The notes: generated by a model not told the origin, from the sequence alone. A stretch of 64,000 nucleotides of DNA from Acidobacteriaceae bacterium (GCA_028283625.1 JAPWKG010000003.1:19147-83146), one strand, 5' to 3'. Counted from the first letter of the stretch, positions 17,141 through 31,131 are shown. A program made the numbers and translations.

Positions 17141-19297
17141 ATGGCCTACCAGGTTTTAGCACGCAAGTACCGTCCCCTCAGCTTCTCCGACGTCGTCGGA
17201 CAAGACCACGTGACGCGCACCCTGCTGAATGCGCTGGCGCAGAACCGTATCGCCCACGGTTATATCTTCTCCGGCCACCGCGGCATCGGCAAAACGACCA
17301 TCGCCCGTATTCTGGCGTCGGCGCTGAACTGCCGCAGGACGGTCGGCTCCCCGGAGCGCCCAACACCCGAGCCCTGCAACAGCTGTGAAAGCTGCCTGGA
17401 GATCCGCCAGGGAAGCTCCGTCGACGTCATCGAGATCGACGCCGCCACCAATCGCGGTATCGACGAGGTGCGCGAGCTACGCGATGCAGCACGCTATCAG
17501 CCGGCACGCGACAAATTCAAGATCATCATCCTGGACGAAGCCCATCAGATTACCGATGCGGCGTTCAACGCTCTGCTGAAGACGCTGGAAGAGCCACCCG
17601 ACCACATCGTCTTCATGTTTGCGACCACTGAACCGGAAAACATTCCGCAGACGATTCGTTCGCGCTGCCAACACTTCAGCTTCCACGCAGTCAAGCTCGA
17701 CGATATCGTCGGCCAGCTGCGTAAAATCTCCGACGACGAACAGCTTGATGTCGATAACGCAACGCTCTCCCTGCTGGCCGAAGCCGGGGATGGCTCCATG
17801 CGCGATGCTCTGTCCATCATGGATCAAGCGATTGCCTCCGCTCCGCTGGTCGACGGCAAGCCGCATCTCGCTCTGGAACAGGTACGCGAGCTCATGGGCT
17901 CGGTCTCAAACGTTATCTATGAACAGGTGCTCGGGGCGGTGGATGCGAATAACTCCGCCGACGTGCTGTCCATCATCGCGAGACTGCTCGACGCAGGAAA
18001 CGGCCCGACACAGATCGCTCGCCAGTTCGTGCGCTTTCTGCGGAACTGTGTCGTTGCCAAAATTACGGCGCTGCAGCCGGATAGTGAAGCTACAGGCATT
18101 GCGGCCGACCTGCTGCAGATCTCCCCGGAAGAACGCTCGCGCGCCGCACGCGCTGCGTCTCGTTTTACGGAAGAGGATCTCTCCCGCTTTCTCGCCATCA
18201 TGCTTCGTACCTTCGACGAGCTGGGCTACCGGCAGGAGCAACGCTTCCACCTGGAGCTAGGCCTACTGAAGCTGGTGCATGTGCAACGCCTGCTCCCCGT
18301 GGAAGAACTGCTCTCTCAGCTTGGTGTCCCTGCCGGCGGTGGGAACACGGCTAAACCGGTAACAACGCCTTCCGCGCCGCGAGCAGCCGCGACGCCTTCT
18401 GCGGCCGCTCGCCCTGCAACAACACCGGCGCGTCCTTCGGCTGCCACTCCTACGACTGCCGATGCCGCACCGAAGTCTCCGGCACCGGCAAAGCCTTCCA
18501 CGAGCATCACCGATGCCTTTGGCTCAGCTCCCGGAACGCCGAAAGCATCGCTCTCCGCCGCTCCGGCACCAACGCCCGCAGTCTCTTTCGAGCGGGAAAG
18601 CAGCCGCAAAGCACCACAGCCCTCCGCAACCTCCACGGAGACCACCAGCGGCTCGTCCCCGCTGACGAACGGCTCATTGGCGATTGCTCCGGAGCCGGCT
18701 CCTGCAGCAAAGCCTGCTCCACAGTTGGTTACAGCGGAAGAACCTCCCGCAACCCCGTTTGCCGTAAGCGCACCGGAGCCCATAACGGTTACGCCACCAG
18801 AACCTATCGCGGTCACGCCGCTACCGGAACCGGTTCCTCCTGCCGCACCCATTCAGGAAGCCCCCGCAGAAGCTCCCGAAGAGGATGCCTCCGTCGATCC
18901 GGCTGAAAATGATCTTCTGACCAAGCTGCAGGCTGAGATGACCCAGCAGTTGGCAGAGGCCAAGGGTCAGGAAACCGCATCGCATCAGATTGAAGACGCA
19001 ACGTTCACGCTCAAGGGAACGTTGCTGGAGATTCAAACCACGGTCTCCAAAGCCATGCTGCCTGTCATTCTGAATGCAGAGGCCAACCGGATTCTGACCG
19101 CGACGTTGCGTGAGCTCGCACCAGAGCTAAAGTTGACGTTGCTGCCCGGCACTCCCGCAAACGCAGCCTCCGCGAAGAAACCCAAGGCCGCGCGGGCAGG
19201 CTCTGTACAGGAACTCGCAGAGAAGCATCCGCTCGTACAGGAAGCCAGGCGGCTTTTCTCTGCTGAGATCTCCAACGTTATCGACCTGCGCAAATAA
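17141..19297 (+). CDS. dnaX: DNA polymerase III subunits gamma/tau
   Basis: MAYQVLARKYRPLSFSDVVGQDHVTRTLLNAL, GHRGIGKTTIARILA, Zn-binding Cys cluster (CNSCESCLEI), DEAHQITDAAFNALLKTLEEPP; Pro/Ala linker. Confidence 0.97.
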   Translation: MAYQVLARKYRPLSFSDVVGQDHVTRTLLNALAQNRIAHGYIFSGHRGIGKTTIARILASALNCRRTVGSPERPTPEPCNSCESCLEIRQGSSVDVIEIDAATNRGIDEVRELRDAARYQPARDKFKIIILDEAHQITDAAFNALLKTLEEPPDHIVFMFATTEPENIPQTIRSRCQHFSFHAVKLDDIVGQLRKISDDEQLDVDNATLSLLAEAGDGSMRDALSIMDQAIASAPLVDGKPHLALEQVRELMGSVSNVIYEQVLGAVDANNSADVLSIIARLLDAGNGPTQIARQFVRFLRNCVVAKITALQPDSEATGIAADLLQISPEERSRAARAASRFTEEDLSRFLAIMLRTFDELGYRQEQRFHLELGLLKLVHVQRLLPVEELLSQLGVPAGGGNTAKPVTTPSAPRAAATPSAAARPATTPARPSAATPTTADAAPKSPAPAKPSTSITDAFGSAPGTPKASLSAAPAPTPAVSFERESSRKAPQPSATSTETTSGSSPLTNGSLAIAPEPAPAAKPAPQLVTAEEPPATPFAVSAPEPITVTPPEPIAVTPLPEPVPPAAPIQEAPAEAPEEDASVDPAENDLLTKLQAEMTQQLAEAKGQETASHQIEDATFTLKGTLLEIQTTVSKAMLPVILNAEANRILTATLRELAPELKLTLLPGTPANAASAKKPKAARAGSVQELAEKHPLVQEARRLFSAEISNVIDLRK

Positions 19298-19310
19298 GAA
19301 GGAGCCTTCC

Positions 19311-19619
19311 ATGGACTTTTCCAAGCTCGGCGAAATGCTCTCCGCCGCAAACGATATGAAGCAGCAGATGGACGAGCGGCTGGCCACTACCGTGCTGGAG
19401 GCAGACTCCGGTGGTGGCGCGGTGCGGGTAAAGATCAACGGCAAGAAAGAGCTGCTCAGCCTGCGCATCGATGCCTCTGCAGCACAGGCTGTAGGCAGCG
19501 ATATCTCCATGCTCGAAGACCTCATCATCGCCGCCGTAAACGCCGCAGGCCGCAAGGCCGATGAAGCACAGGACTCGACGGCAAAGGGCATGCTGGGCAA
19601 TATGCTGCCCGGCTTCTAA
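19311..19619 (+). CDS. YbaB/EbfC-family nucleoid-associated protein
   Basis: MDFSKLGEMLSAANDMKQQMDERL... VKINGKKELLSLRID... LIIAAVNAAGRKADE; located between dnaX and recR. Confidence 0.92.
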   Translation: MDFSKLGEMLSAANDMKQQMDERLATTVLEADSGGGAVRVKINGKKELLSLRIDASAAQAVGSDISMLEDLIIAAVNAAGRKADEAQDSTAKGMLGNMLPGF

Positions 19620-19652
19620 CCGCACACCGCTTCTTCCCTTTTCGGCTTCCCC

Positions 19653-20258
19653 ATGACTACGCGATTCGCAGCGCCGATGGCGCAACTCATTGACGAGCTT
19701 CGCAAACTGCCCGGTGTCGGCACCAAGACCGCGCAGCGCTATGCCTTCCATATCCTGCGCTCTGCCAATGCGGACGCCGACGCGCTGGCACAGGCGATCC
19801 GGGCGCTCAAGCAGGCGCTGCGTCTTTGCTCGGTCTGCAACAACATTACGGACCTGGACCCATGCCATTTCTGCACCTCGGAGACGCGCAACGCGCGCGA
19901 ACTCTGCGTTGTGGAAGAACCAACCAACATTGCTGCGATTGAAAAAACGCAATCCTACAACGGCGTCTACCACGTGCTCCACGGCACGCTTTCGCCGGTG
20001 AACGGTATCGGCCCGGAGCAGCTCAGGCTCAACAATCTGTGGCCTCGCCTAAACGAGGTCGATGAAGTAATTCTCGCAACCTCACCGACGGTCGAGGGAG
20101 AAGCCACTGCGCGCTATCTCGCCGATGAGCTCCACAAGCTGCATCCTGCGCTGCACGTTTCAAGAATCGCCACGGGAGTTCCCGCAGGCTCCGACATCGA
20201 ATATGTTGACGAAGTCACCATGACGCGCGCGCTCGAGAACCGCAGAACCGTCTCCTAG
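19653..20258 (+). CDS. recR: Recombination protein RecR
   Basis: LIDELRKLPGVGTKTAQRYAFHIL, C4 zinc finger CSVCNNITDLDPCHFC, Toprim VVEEPTNIAAIE, ATSPTVEGEATARYL. Confidence 0.96.
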   Translation: MTTRFAAPMAQLIDELRKLPGVGTKTAQRYAFHILRSANADADALAQAIRALKQALRLCSVCNNITDLDPCHFCTSETRNARELCVVEEPTNIAAIEKTQSYNGVYHVLHGTLSPVNGIGPEQLRLNNLWPRLNEVDEVILATSPTVEGEATARYLADELHKLHPALHVSRIATGVPAGSDIEYVDEVTMTRALENRRTVS

Positions 20259-20275
20259 CCCTCAAGCGGCAAAAA

Positions 20276-20312
20276 GAAACCGGACGGAGCATCACTGCAT
20301 CCGTCCGGTTTC
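20276..20312. terminator. Bidirectional terminator between recR and gpmI
   Basis: 13-bp perfect stem gaaaccggacgga / tccgtccggtttc, with flanking A- and T-rich tracts. Confidence 0.85.
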
Positions 20313-20335
20313 TCTTCTTCTTTTCCGACTCCGAA

Positions 20336-21946
20336 TCAGGCGTCGATTTTAAGACGCATATCCCCACCCGTCATCTCCTTCGGCAGCTCGATATCGAGCG
20401 CACCCAGGATGGTTGGAGAGATATCCCGCAACGAACCGTCGCTGCGCAGCGAGTACTTTGCTGCATCCTCACCGACGTAGATGAACGGCACAGGATTCGT
20501 GGTGTGCGCCGTGTGTGGGCCACCGGATACAGGATCAATCAACATCTCAGCATTGCCGTGGTCCGCCGTAATAATCCAGCGTGCATTTGCCTGCTTCACC
20601 GCCTGATAGATGCGGGCCAGCTGTGCGTCCACCGCTTCAACCGCTTTTACCGTCGGCTCAATCTTGCCGGAGTGACCGACCATATCGGCGTTCGCAAAGT
20701 TGACGATCACGATATCGAACGCGGTGTCGTTCAGCGAACGCACCACGATATCGCCGATACCCTCCGAAGACATCTCCGGTGCCAGATCGTAGGTCGCAAC
20801 CTTCTTCGACTGAACGAGCTCGCGATCTTCTCCCTTGAACGGCTTTTCAATGCCGCCATTGAAAAAGTACGTTACGTGAGCGTACTTCTCCGTCTCCGCA
20901 ACGCGTAGGTTGCGGAGTTCAAAGCGCTCCATCACGTTTGCCAACAGGTTATCCATCGACTCCGGAGGAATCACCATGGGCAGCTTGAACTTCGGGTCGT
21001 ACTGCGTCATGGTGATGTACAGCAGATTCTGCGGCACACCTTCGATCGGAATCTCCTCGTCCAGCTCTGCGGCCTTCGGAAGCTCTATCCCTGCAGTCTT
21101 GGTCAAACCGGAACGGCGCGCAAGGACACGCGTAATCTGGCGCACACGATCCGCACGGTAGTTGAAGCACAGCACCGCATCCTCGTCCTCGATGCGGCCG
21201 ATCGGATCGCCCTTCTCATCGAGACAAAGGAAGGGCTCAACAAACTCATCCGTAATTCCGTTGTTGTAGCTTTCGCGAACACGCGCCACGGGATCGGCGT
21301 ACGCACCGCCCTCAGCCGAGGTAGTGCACATCGCGCGGAATGCCTTGAGTTCCTTCTCCCAGCGCAGGTCGCGATCCATAGCGAAGTAGCGGCCGCTCAC
21401 GCTGGCAATCTGCCCAACGCCATACTCCGCAAACTTCTGCTGTAGCTCCTCGAGATAACCCACACCCGAGGTCGGCAGCGTATCGCGCCCATCCATGAAC
21501 GCATGCACGTAAACGCGCTTCAGGTGGAACATCGCCGCCATCTTCAACAGCGCATACAGGTGACGCTGATGCGAATGCACGCCACCATCACTCACCAATC
21601 CGATGAGGTGAAGCGCGCGGTTCTGCTGCGCAGCATGCTCCATCAGATGGACCAGCGTGGGGTCCTTGAAGAACTCACCCGAGTCAATCGCTGTGTCAAT
21701 GCGCGTAATATCCATGCGCACAACGCGTCCGGCACCGAGGTTCAGATGGCCGACCTCAGAGTTTCCCATCTGCCCATCGGGCAACCCGACAAAGTGCTCA
21801 CTGGCGCGCACCAGCGTATGCGGATACTCCGCGAGCAGCTTGTCATATGTCGGCTTCCGGGCCAGGGCAATCGCGTTGGCTTTCGTCTCAGCGCGATAAC
21901 CCCACCCATCCAGAATCGTCAGCAGTACCGGACCGTTCTTGCGCAC
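20336..21946 (-). CDS. gpmI: 2,3-bisphosphoglycerate-independent phosphoglycerate mutase
   Basis: [60 protein letters not shown] and [13 protein letters not shown]. Confidence 0.97.
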   Translation of the reverse strand: MRKNGPVLLTILDGWGYRAETKANAIALARKPTYDKLLAEYPHTLVRASEHFVGLPDGQMGNSEVGHLNLGAGRVVRMDITRIDTAIDSGEFFKDPTLVHLMEHAAQQNRALHLIGLVSDGGVHSHQRHLYALLKMAAMFHLKRVYVHAFMDGRDTLPTSGVGYLEELQQKFAEYGVGQIASVSGRYFAMDRDLRWEKELKAFRAMCTTSAEGGAYADPVARVRESYNNGITDEFVEPFLCLDEKGDPIGRIEDEDAVLCFNYRADRVRQITRVLARRSGLTKTAGIELPKAAELDEEIPIEGVPQNLLYITMTQYDPKFKLPMVIPPESMDNLLANVMERFELRNLRVAETEKYAHVTYFFNGGIEKPFKGEDRELVQSKKVATYDLAPEMSSEGIGDIVVRSLNDTAFDIVIVNFANADMVGHSGKIEPTVKAVEAVDAQLARIYQAVKQANARWIITADHGNAEMLIDPVSGGPHTAHTTNPVPFIYVGEDAAKYSLRSDGSLRDISPTILGALDIELPKEMTGGDMRLKIDA

Positions 21947-21954
21947 TCGTTCTC

Positions 21955-24775
<2,821 letters not shown>

Positions 24776-24861
24776 GCCTCTACTCTACCTGTCCGGCTCC
24801 CCGTTCCGGCCGCACGGGCCGTTGAATCCAATCGCTCGCTTCACGAATCTATAATTTTGTT

Positions 24862-25479
24862 ATGTCGTTCGTGAGTGTCAGTAAAGTCGCCGATGCCGAT
24901 TTCCCCACCCGCTGGGGACATTTCCGTATTCTCGGCTTCGAAGGCCTGACCGCGCCCGGCGATCCGACCCGAAAGCCTGTCGAATCCGCCGTGGCGCTGG
25001 TGATGGGAGATATCCATTCGAATCCGCCGATCGTGCGCATCCACTCGCAGTGCCTCACAGGCGACGTCTTCCACTCGCTGCGCTGCGACTGCCACGACCA
25101 GCTGCACAAGGCCCTCGGCATGATCGCAGACGCTGGAGCGGGCATTCTGCTCTACGAGCAGCAGGAAGGCCGTGGCATTGGCCTGATGGCCAAGCTCAAG
25201 GCCTACGAACTGCAGGAGCAGGGACTCGATACGATCGAAGCCAACGAACAGCTCGGCTTCGAAGCCGATTGCCGCCACTTCGAGCTGCCAGCAGAGATGC
25301 TGAAGCTGCTCGGCGTATCCGCCGTGCGGCTGATTACGAACAACCCCGAAAAGGTCTCGGCGCTGGAAGCGGCAGGCATTCGCGTCCAGGAACGCCTCTC
25401 GGCCACCATTCCCTCAGAGCCGACCTTCGAGCGCTATATCGAAACGAAGCGCGAACGTATGGGGCATCTCGTCGGTTAA
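24862..25479 (+). CDS. ribA: GTP cyclohydrolase II (stand-alone)
   Basis: VRIHSQCLTGDVFHSLRCDCHDQLHKAL, LYEQQEGRGIGLMAKLKAYELQEQGLDTIEAN and VRLITNNPEKVSALE. Confidence 0.95.
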   Translation: MSFVSVSKVADADFPTRWGHFRILGFEGLTAPGDPTRKPVESAVALVMGDIHSNPPIVRIHSQCLTGDVFHSLRCDCHDQLHKALGMIADAGAGILLYEQQEGRGIGLMAKLKAYELQEQGLDTIEANEQLGFEADCRHFELPAEMLKLLGVSAVRLITNNPEKVSALEAAGIRVQERLSATIPSEPTFERYIETKRERMGHLVG

Positions 25480-25487
25480 TTTCTGTG

Positions 25488-25530
25488 CGAAAAATGGCTT
25501 GGCCGGAAACTTCCGCCAAGCCATTTTTCG
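25488..25530. terminator. Hairpin terminator downstream of ribA
   Basis: 16-bp perfect stem cgaaaaatggcttggc / gccaagccatttttcg with an 11-nt loop. Confidence 0.8.
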
Positions 25531-25551
25531 TTTCACCGCATCCAAACGAAT

Positions 25552-26172
25552 ATGGCTACCGATCTCGAAACGCTCAAGCACGCTCCGGCCGAACTCGGCC
25601 TCAATGAACTTCTGGCACAACGCTGGAGCCCCCGCTCCTACGCGGACAAGCTGGTTTCCGACAGCGACCTGAAAACCATCCTGACCGCCGCCGGATGGGC
25701 AGCGTCTTCCATGAACGAACAGCCCTGGCGCTTCCTCGTCGGCCGTCGCGGCCACGACACCTACGACAAGATCTTTGACACGCTCATGCCGGGCAATCAG
25801 GCATGGGTTTCGACCGTGCCTCTGCTCATTGCCACCATCGCGCGTAAAACCTTCACCCCGCGAGGCGATGAAGAGGCAAAGCCCAACGGCTGGGCGATGC
25901 ACGATGTAGGCGCGGCATCGGCCAATATGTGCCTGCAGGCGATCAGCCTTGGCATCCACACGCACGGCATGGCGGGCTTCAACCGCGAGCAGCTGCGTGC
26001 CAACTTCAACATCCCCGAGGGGTACGAAGTTTGCGCGGTCTGGGCTATGGGCTACCTGGGCTCCCCCGAGGTTCTGCCCGAGCACTACAAAGCCATGGAG
26101 ACCTCGGCACGCACCCGCAAGCCGCTCAGCGAATACGTATTCACCCACTGGGAAGAAGCCGCCAAGCTCTAA
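25552..26172 (+). CDS. Nitroreductase-family protein
   Basis: LLAQRWSPRSYADKLVSDSDLKTILTAAGWAASSMNEQPWRFLV, HDVGAASANMCLQAISLGIHTHGMAGF and GYLGSPEVLPEHY. Confidence 0.9.
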   Translation: MATDLETLKHAPAELGLNELLAQRWSPRSYADKLVSDSDLKTILTAAGWAASSMNEQPWRFLVGRRGHDTYDKIFDTLMPGNQAWVSTVPLLIATIARKTFTPRGDEEAKPNGWAMHDVGAASANMCLQAISLGIHTHGMAGFNREQLRANFNIPEGYEVCAVWAMGYLGSPEVLPEHYKAMETSARTRKPLSEYVFTHWEEAAKL

Positions 26173-26187
26173 TCACGCTCAATGGCA

Positions 26188-26249
26188 TCATCCGCGACAC
26201 AAGAAAACGGCACAGGGCTTCCTGAGCCGTTTTCTTGTGTCGCGGATGA
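26188..26249. terminator. Strong bidirectional hairpin between nitroreductase and DinB genes
   Basis: 24-bp perfect stem tcatccgcgacacaagaaaacggc / gccgttttcttgtgtcgcggatga, with a further 4-bp inner stem (cagg/cctg). Confidence 0.8.
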
Positions 26250-26250
26250 C

Positions 26251-26778
26251 TTACGCCCGCTGCGATTCCTCTTGCTGGACGATCTTTGCCGTGGTGACCA
26301 TCTGACCGGCGTGGCGCTGCGTGTGCTCCGCACAGTGCACCAGCAGACCTCCCACGGTTGTTGGCAACCGCTGCCGTCCAATGCCCCGCTTCAGCTCGTA
26401 CTCCAGCGGCTGGAACGCGACGACGCGTTGCCGGGCCCGTTGCAGCCCCTGGCGCGCCTCCTGCAGTACCTCGGCCAGCGTGCCGGGGTGCATCTCAGTC
26501 CCCAGCTGCGCAAGCTGATGCTCATCGAGCATTCTGTCTTCGGCATACGTCAACAGGCGATCGAGTGATCGGGCCATGTGACGCAAGTGAAACGCCACCG
26601 AGGGTAGGCCCAGCGGACGGGCAAAACAGGCCTGCTGCGAGAGAGGTGCGACCCAGCGCTCCAGATCTTCCTCTGCGTGCTCCAGCGCGTGCAGAACGCC
26701 ACGACGCAGCGCATCGAGCTCTGCGTGCGTTCCGCGCATCCATGGCTCTCTCGTCGGCTCGCTCGTTGGCTTGCTCAT
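26251..26778 (-). CDS. DinB-like metal-binding four-helix protein
   Basis: VAFHLRHMARSLDRLLTYAEDRML and GGLLVHCAEHTQRHAGQMVTTAKIV His pattern. Start placed at MSKPTSEPT. Confidence 0.75.
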   Translation of the reverse strand: MSKPTSEPTREPWMRGTHAELDALRRGVLHALEHAEEDLERWVAPLSQQACFARPLGLPSVAFHLRHMARSLDRLLTYAEDRMLDEHQLAQLGTEMHPGTLAEVLQEARQGLQRARQRVVAFQPLEYELKRGIGRQRLPTTVGGLLVHCAEHTQRHAGQMVTTAKIVQQEESQRA

Positions 26779-26908
26779 AGACTCACTCCTCCCGGCGCCT
26801 CGCACAGCCGCCCAGCCGGGCAAAAACAAGGGCCGCCTAAACGCGATGGCTGGCCACAGGCGAGCGGTGCGTTCAGACGGCCCTTGCCGTTCCTGCCGGA
26901 CGGGAGGT

Positions 26909-27811
26909 CTACTCCTCGGCCGGATTTCCGGGCAGCTCAGCCGGAGCTGCGTCTTCCACAGAAGCAACGCCCTCCGCCGTAGCGGGCTCCACCGGAGTGC
27001 TGGTTGCCGGCGTCGCGCCCTTGACGCGCACCACGGTGATCTTGTCGAAGCCTTCTTTGAAGGCCGGCGGGCGAAGCCGCTCCGCCATCTTGTGCATCAC
27101 CTCGTCGGTCACCTGGCGATCACGCTTGGAGTTGCGCTCCAGACAGACCGCCAAAGGCACGTCAAAGAACACCGCCTGAACCTCGTAGCCAAAGCTCTTG
27201 GCCATCTTGATCCACTGGCGACGTTCATGCGGGCTCAGGTTTGTTGCGTCGACATAGTTCCACGGCATCTTCGCAATCAGGCGAGCACGCAGCAGGCTGC
27301 GCAGCGTGGAAAAGACCAGGCCCTGATAGCGCTGCTCCGTGATGTCGTCAAACAAAATGGTCCGCAGCATATCGCTTGAAAGCGGCTGCACGCCACGGCG
27401 CTTGTACCAGGTGGTCTTGCCGGAGCCCGGCAAACCGATGGTCAGCACCACGTAGCCGCGTGGCGAGCGCGCCGGAACCGCAACGGGCTCAGCAGGTGGG
27501 GTAGCCACCGACTCAGGCTGAGTCTCATGCACCAGTTGCGGCGCTTCTGCCGCAGGTGCCTCTTCCGGCACAGCAACAGGAAGCTCGCTGGCTGCAGGAG
27601 CCTCTACGGCCTCCGCCACAACCCGCTCAACCACTGGTTCGGACTCTTCCGCAGGGCTTGCACCCTGCGCCGTTTCCGGATAGCTCGGCCGTAAAGGGGC
27701 CAGTTGATCTGTGGGCAATTCCTGCCCAATTTTTCCGGTGGATTCCGATTCGTTCGGTCCACCACGTTTTCCGCGTCGTCTCATCAGCTTCTCGCGCATC
27801 CATTCGCGCAT
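26909..27811 (-). CDS. P-loop AAA_33/polynucleotide-kinase-like protein with low-complexity N-terminal region
   Basis: VLTIGLPGSGKTTWYKRRGVQPLSSDMLRTILFDD, YVDATNLSPHERRQWIKMAKSFGYEVQAVFFDVPLAVCLERNSKRDRQV. Confidence 0.82.
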   Translation of the reverse strand: MREWMREKLMRRRGKRGGPNESESTGKIGQELPTDQLAPLRPSYPETAQGASPAEESEPVVERVVAEAVEAPAASELPVAVPEEAPAAEAPQLVHETQPESVATPPAEPVAVPARSPRGYVVLTIGLPGSGKTTWYKRRGVQPLSSDMLRTILFDDITEQRYQGLVFSTLRSLLRARLIAKMPWNYVDATNLSPHERRQWIKMAKSFGYEVQAVFFDVPLAVCLERNSKRDRQVTDEVMHKMAERLRPPAFKEGFDKITVVRVKGATPATSTPVEPATAEGVASVEDAAPAELPGNPAEE

Positions 27812-28016
27812 GGTTGGTTTGTAACACACGCCCGCAAGTGCCGCCAAAACGAGGACCTCTGCGGGTCTCTGGCGACGCCTCTCCCCCGGACCTGGCCGCG
27901 GGGCAAAACAACGTTACGCCGGAAGAAATACGGTAGCTCCCCGCGCTCTGGAAAACCCTCTGCTAGCCTTGTTAGGTCGGACCGAGGGTCCACATAAATT
28001 TATCCAGAGGTTTTAA

Positions 28017-29027
<1,011 letters not shown>

Positions 29028-29044
29028 CCTCAATCGGATCCACG

Positions 29045-29080
29045 TGCAGCGGGGTGAACGGCAACGTTCACCCCGCTGCA
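29045..29080 (+). terminator. Rho-independent terminator after gap
   Basis: 16-bp perfect stem tgcagcggggtgaacg-gcaa-cgttcaccccgctgca followed by TTTTT. Confidence 0.93.
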
Positions 29081-29103
29081 TTTTTGTGCTCGAATGGAAC
29101 GCA

Positions 29104-30039
29104 ATGGAGAACTTCCGCCTCCGCGTCTTTCGCTCCGTGGCCCACCACCTGAACTTCCGTGCGGCAGCGGAGCAACTGCGCCTGACCCAGCCCGCCGTTA
29201 CACAACAGATCAAGACGCTCGAAGAAGAACTGGACACAGCGCTCTTTCTCCGCACCGCAGGCAAAGTCTCTCTGACGCCGGCAGGCGAAGCCCTGCTGCC
29301 CTATGCGGAGCGTCTGGCCCAAACAGCGGAAAACGCGCGCGAAGCCGTTGCGGCCGCAGAAGGGCGTTCGGCAGGCAGGCTCACGCTCGCCGCCTCGCAA
29401 ACCATCGCGCAGTACCTGCTTCCCCACCTGCTTGCAGGCTTCCTGCGCGAGCACCCGCACGTCGAGATCGTCTCTCAGACCGGCAACACCCACGAAGCCC
29501 TGGCAACGCTCGCCGAACACAAAGCGCAGCTTGCGCTCATCGAAGGCCCCGCCCTGCGGCAGGATGTGCAGGTACGGCCGTTCATGACCGATCACATGCT
29601 GCTGATCGTTCCACCAGACCACGCCTGGGCCGGCAGCACGATTACGGTCGCCCAGTTGCGCGAAGCCCCGCTGCTGCTCCGGGAACGGGGCTCCGGCTCC
29701 CGGCGCATCGTCGAGCAGGCGCTTGAATCGGCAGGCATCAAAGCGCGAGAGCTGAATCCCCGCATGACCTTTGACTCAACCGAGGCGCTGCTCGCCGCCG
29801 TTGAGGCGGGGCTTGGTGTGGCGTTCGTCTCGCAATGGGCGGTGCGCACACAGCTACAGCTTGGCACGCTGCAGAGCGCAAAGGTTCAGGGCCTGCGGCT
29901 GGAGCGCAGCTTTTCCATCGCCCGCCTCTCGGGCCCGGAACCCACAGGCGTACTGGGCAGCTTTTCTCGCTTCGTCCTCGAACAAGGCGCGGCCTTTGAT
30001 CATCTGCTGGCTAAATCGAAATCCAGCCGGAAGCGATAG
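29104..30039 (+). CDS. LysR-family transcriptional regulator
   Basis: MENFRLRVFRSVAHHLNFRAAAEQLRLTQPAVTQQIKTLEEELDTALFLR N-terminal HTH. Confidence 0.93.
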   Translation: MENFRLRVFRSVAHHLNFRAAAEQLRLTQPAVTQQIKTLEEELDTALFLRTAGKVSLTPAGEALLPYAERLAQTAENAREAVAAAEGRSAGRLTLAASQTIAQYLLPHLLAGFLREHPHVEIVSQTGNTHEALATLAEHKAQLALIEGPALRQDVQVRPFMTDHMLLIVPPDHAWAGSTITVAQLREAPLLLRERGSGSRRIVEQALESAGIKARELNPRMTFDSTEALLAAVEAGLGVAFVSQWAVRTQLQLGTLQSAKVQGLRLERSFSIARLSGPEPTGVLGSFSRFVLEQGAAFDHLLAKSKSSRKR

Positions 30040-31000
30040 CCAGCAACGAAGCGCTGCCGACGATCAGCCACAGCACCACGCCCTGCACCAGCGGACGCAC
30101 ACCCACTCGCTTGAGTGTTTTGCGGGAAAGGCCTGAACCGATCAGAAAGAGCGTCGCCGTCAGGCCTGTCTTCCCCAAAGAGCTCAGCACCGCAAAGCTC
30201 TTCTCCCACCCCGGCAACAGCGCATGGATTGCTGCGGCAAGGCAGAACAGCAGGATGAACCACGGCATGGAAACGCGCGTCTTCGAGCCTGCCGCGCGTC
30301 CTCGGGCAACCACCGCGGCCGTGACCAGCGAAACCGGAACAATCCACAAGGCACGCGCAAGCTTCACCGTTGTACCGACGGCAAGCGCCTGAGAGCCGTA
30401 GGCGGCCGTTGCCCCGACCACAGAGCTCGTGTCATGTATCGCCAGTGCCGACCAAAGGCCAAAGGCGTTTTGCGAAAGCCCCAACGCGTGTCCCAAAACC
30501 GGAAACAAGAGCAGGGCCACAGAGTTCAGCAAAAAAACCGTGCCCATGGAGATCGTGATCGCCTCTTCCCCGGCCTCCAGCACCGGGGCAACGGCGGCGA
30601 TTGCGCTACCACCGCAGATCGCGGTACCGATCGTGATCAGGAACGAGGCCTGCCGCTCCACGCGCAGCAGCTTGCCCAACAGTAAGCCCAGCGCAAGCGC
30701 AACGCTGATACTCATCGCCGTGTAGGCAAACCCTGAGCTTCCCGCATGCACCACCTCGCGCACGTTCATGCCAAAGCCCAGCAGCACCACCGCAGCCTGC
30801 AGCAGGAACTTCGAAAGCCGCGCGCTCTCTGCCCGCATGGGGTGCTCCTGCGTCGTTAGACCGAAAATCAGACCTCCCAGCAAGGCCACCGGTGGGCTTA
30901 CCAGGCCGGTTCCGGCTAAGAGCAGGCTCAACAAAAAAATCATCCTTGCATCGAGCAGCTTTGCGGTTGCCCTTTCCGGTACAGCGTGAATTGCCTCCAT
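30011..31000 (-). CDS. YeiH-family putative sulfate exporter (UPF0324)
   Basis: Multi-TM protein; LLLGFGMNVREVVHAG, ITIGTAICGGSAIAAVAPVLEA, GLWSALAIHDTSSVVGAT. Start placed at MEAIHAVPE. Confidence 0.9.
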   Translation of the reverse strand: MEAIHAVPERATAKLLDARMIFLLSLLLAGTGLVSPPVALLGGLIFGLTTQEHPMRAESARLSKFLLQAAVVLLGFGMNVREVVHAGSSGFAYTAMSISVALALGLLLGKLLRVERQASFLITIGTAICGGSAIAAVAPVLEAGEEAITISMGTVFLLNSVALLLFPVLGHALGLSQNAFGLWSALAIHDTSSVVGATAAYGSQALAVGTTVKLARALWIVPVSLVTAAVVARGRAAGSKTRVSMPWFILLFCLAAAIHALLPGWEKSFAVLSSLGKTGLTATLFLIGSGLSRKTLKRVGVRPLVQGVVLWLIVGSASLLAIASGWISI

Positions 31001-31131
31001 CGTTTGCTCCTTTTCCACTTCGTCTGCACCTACCATCGCGCCGCACTCCGGTATTCGTCCAAGCGGAAGTTCTTATGGCCGATAAGTAGCCATCGCAATG
31101 CGTCGACAAAGTCGTTTATCCTTTTCCTGTA

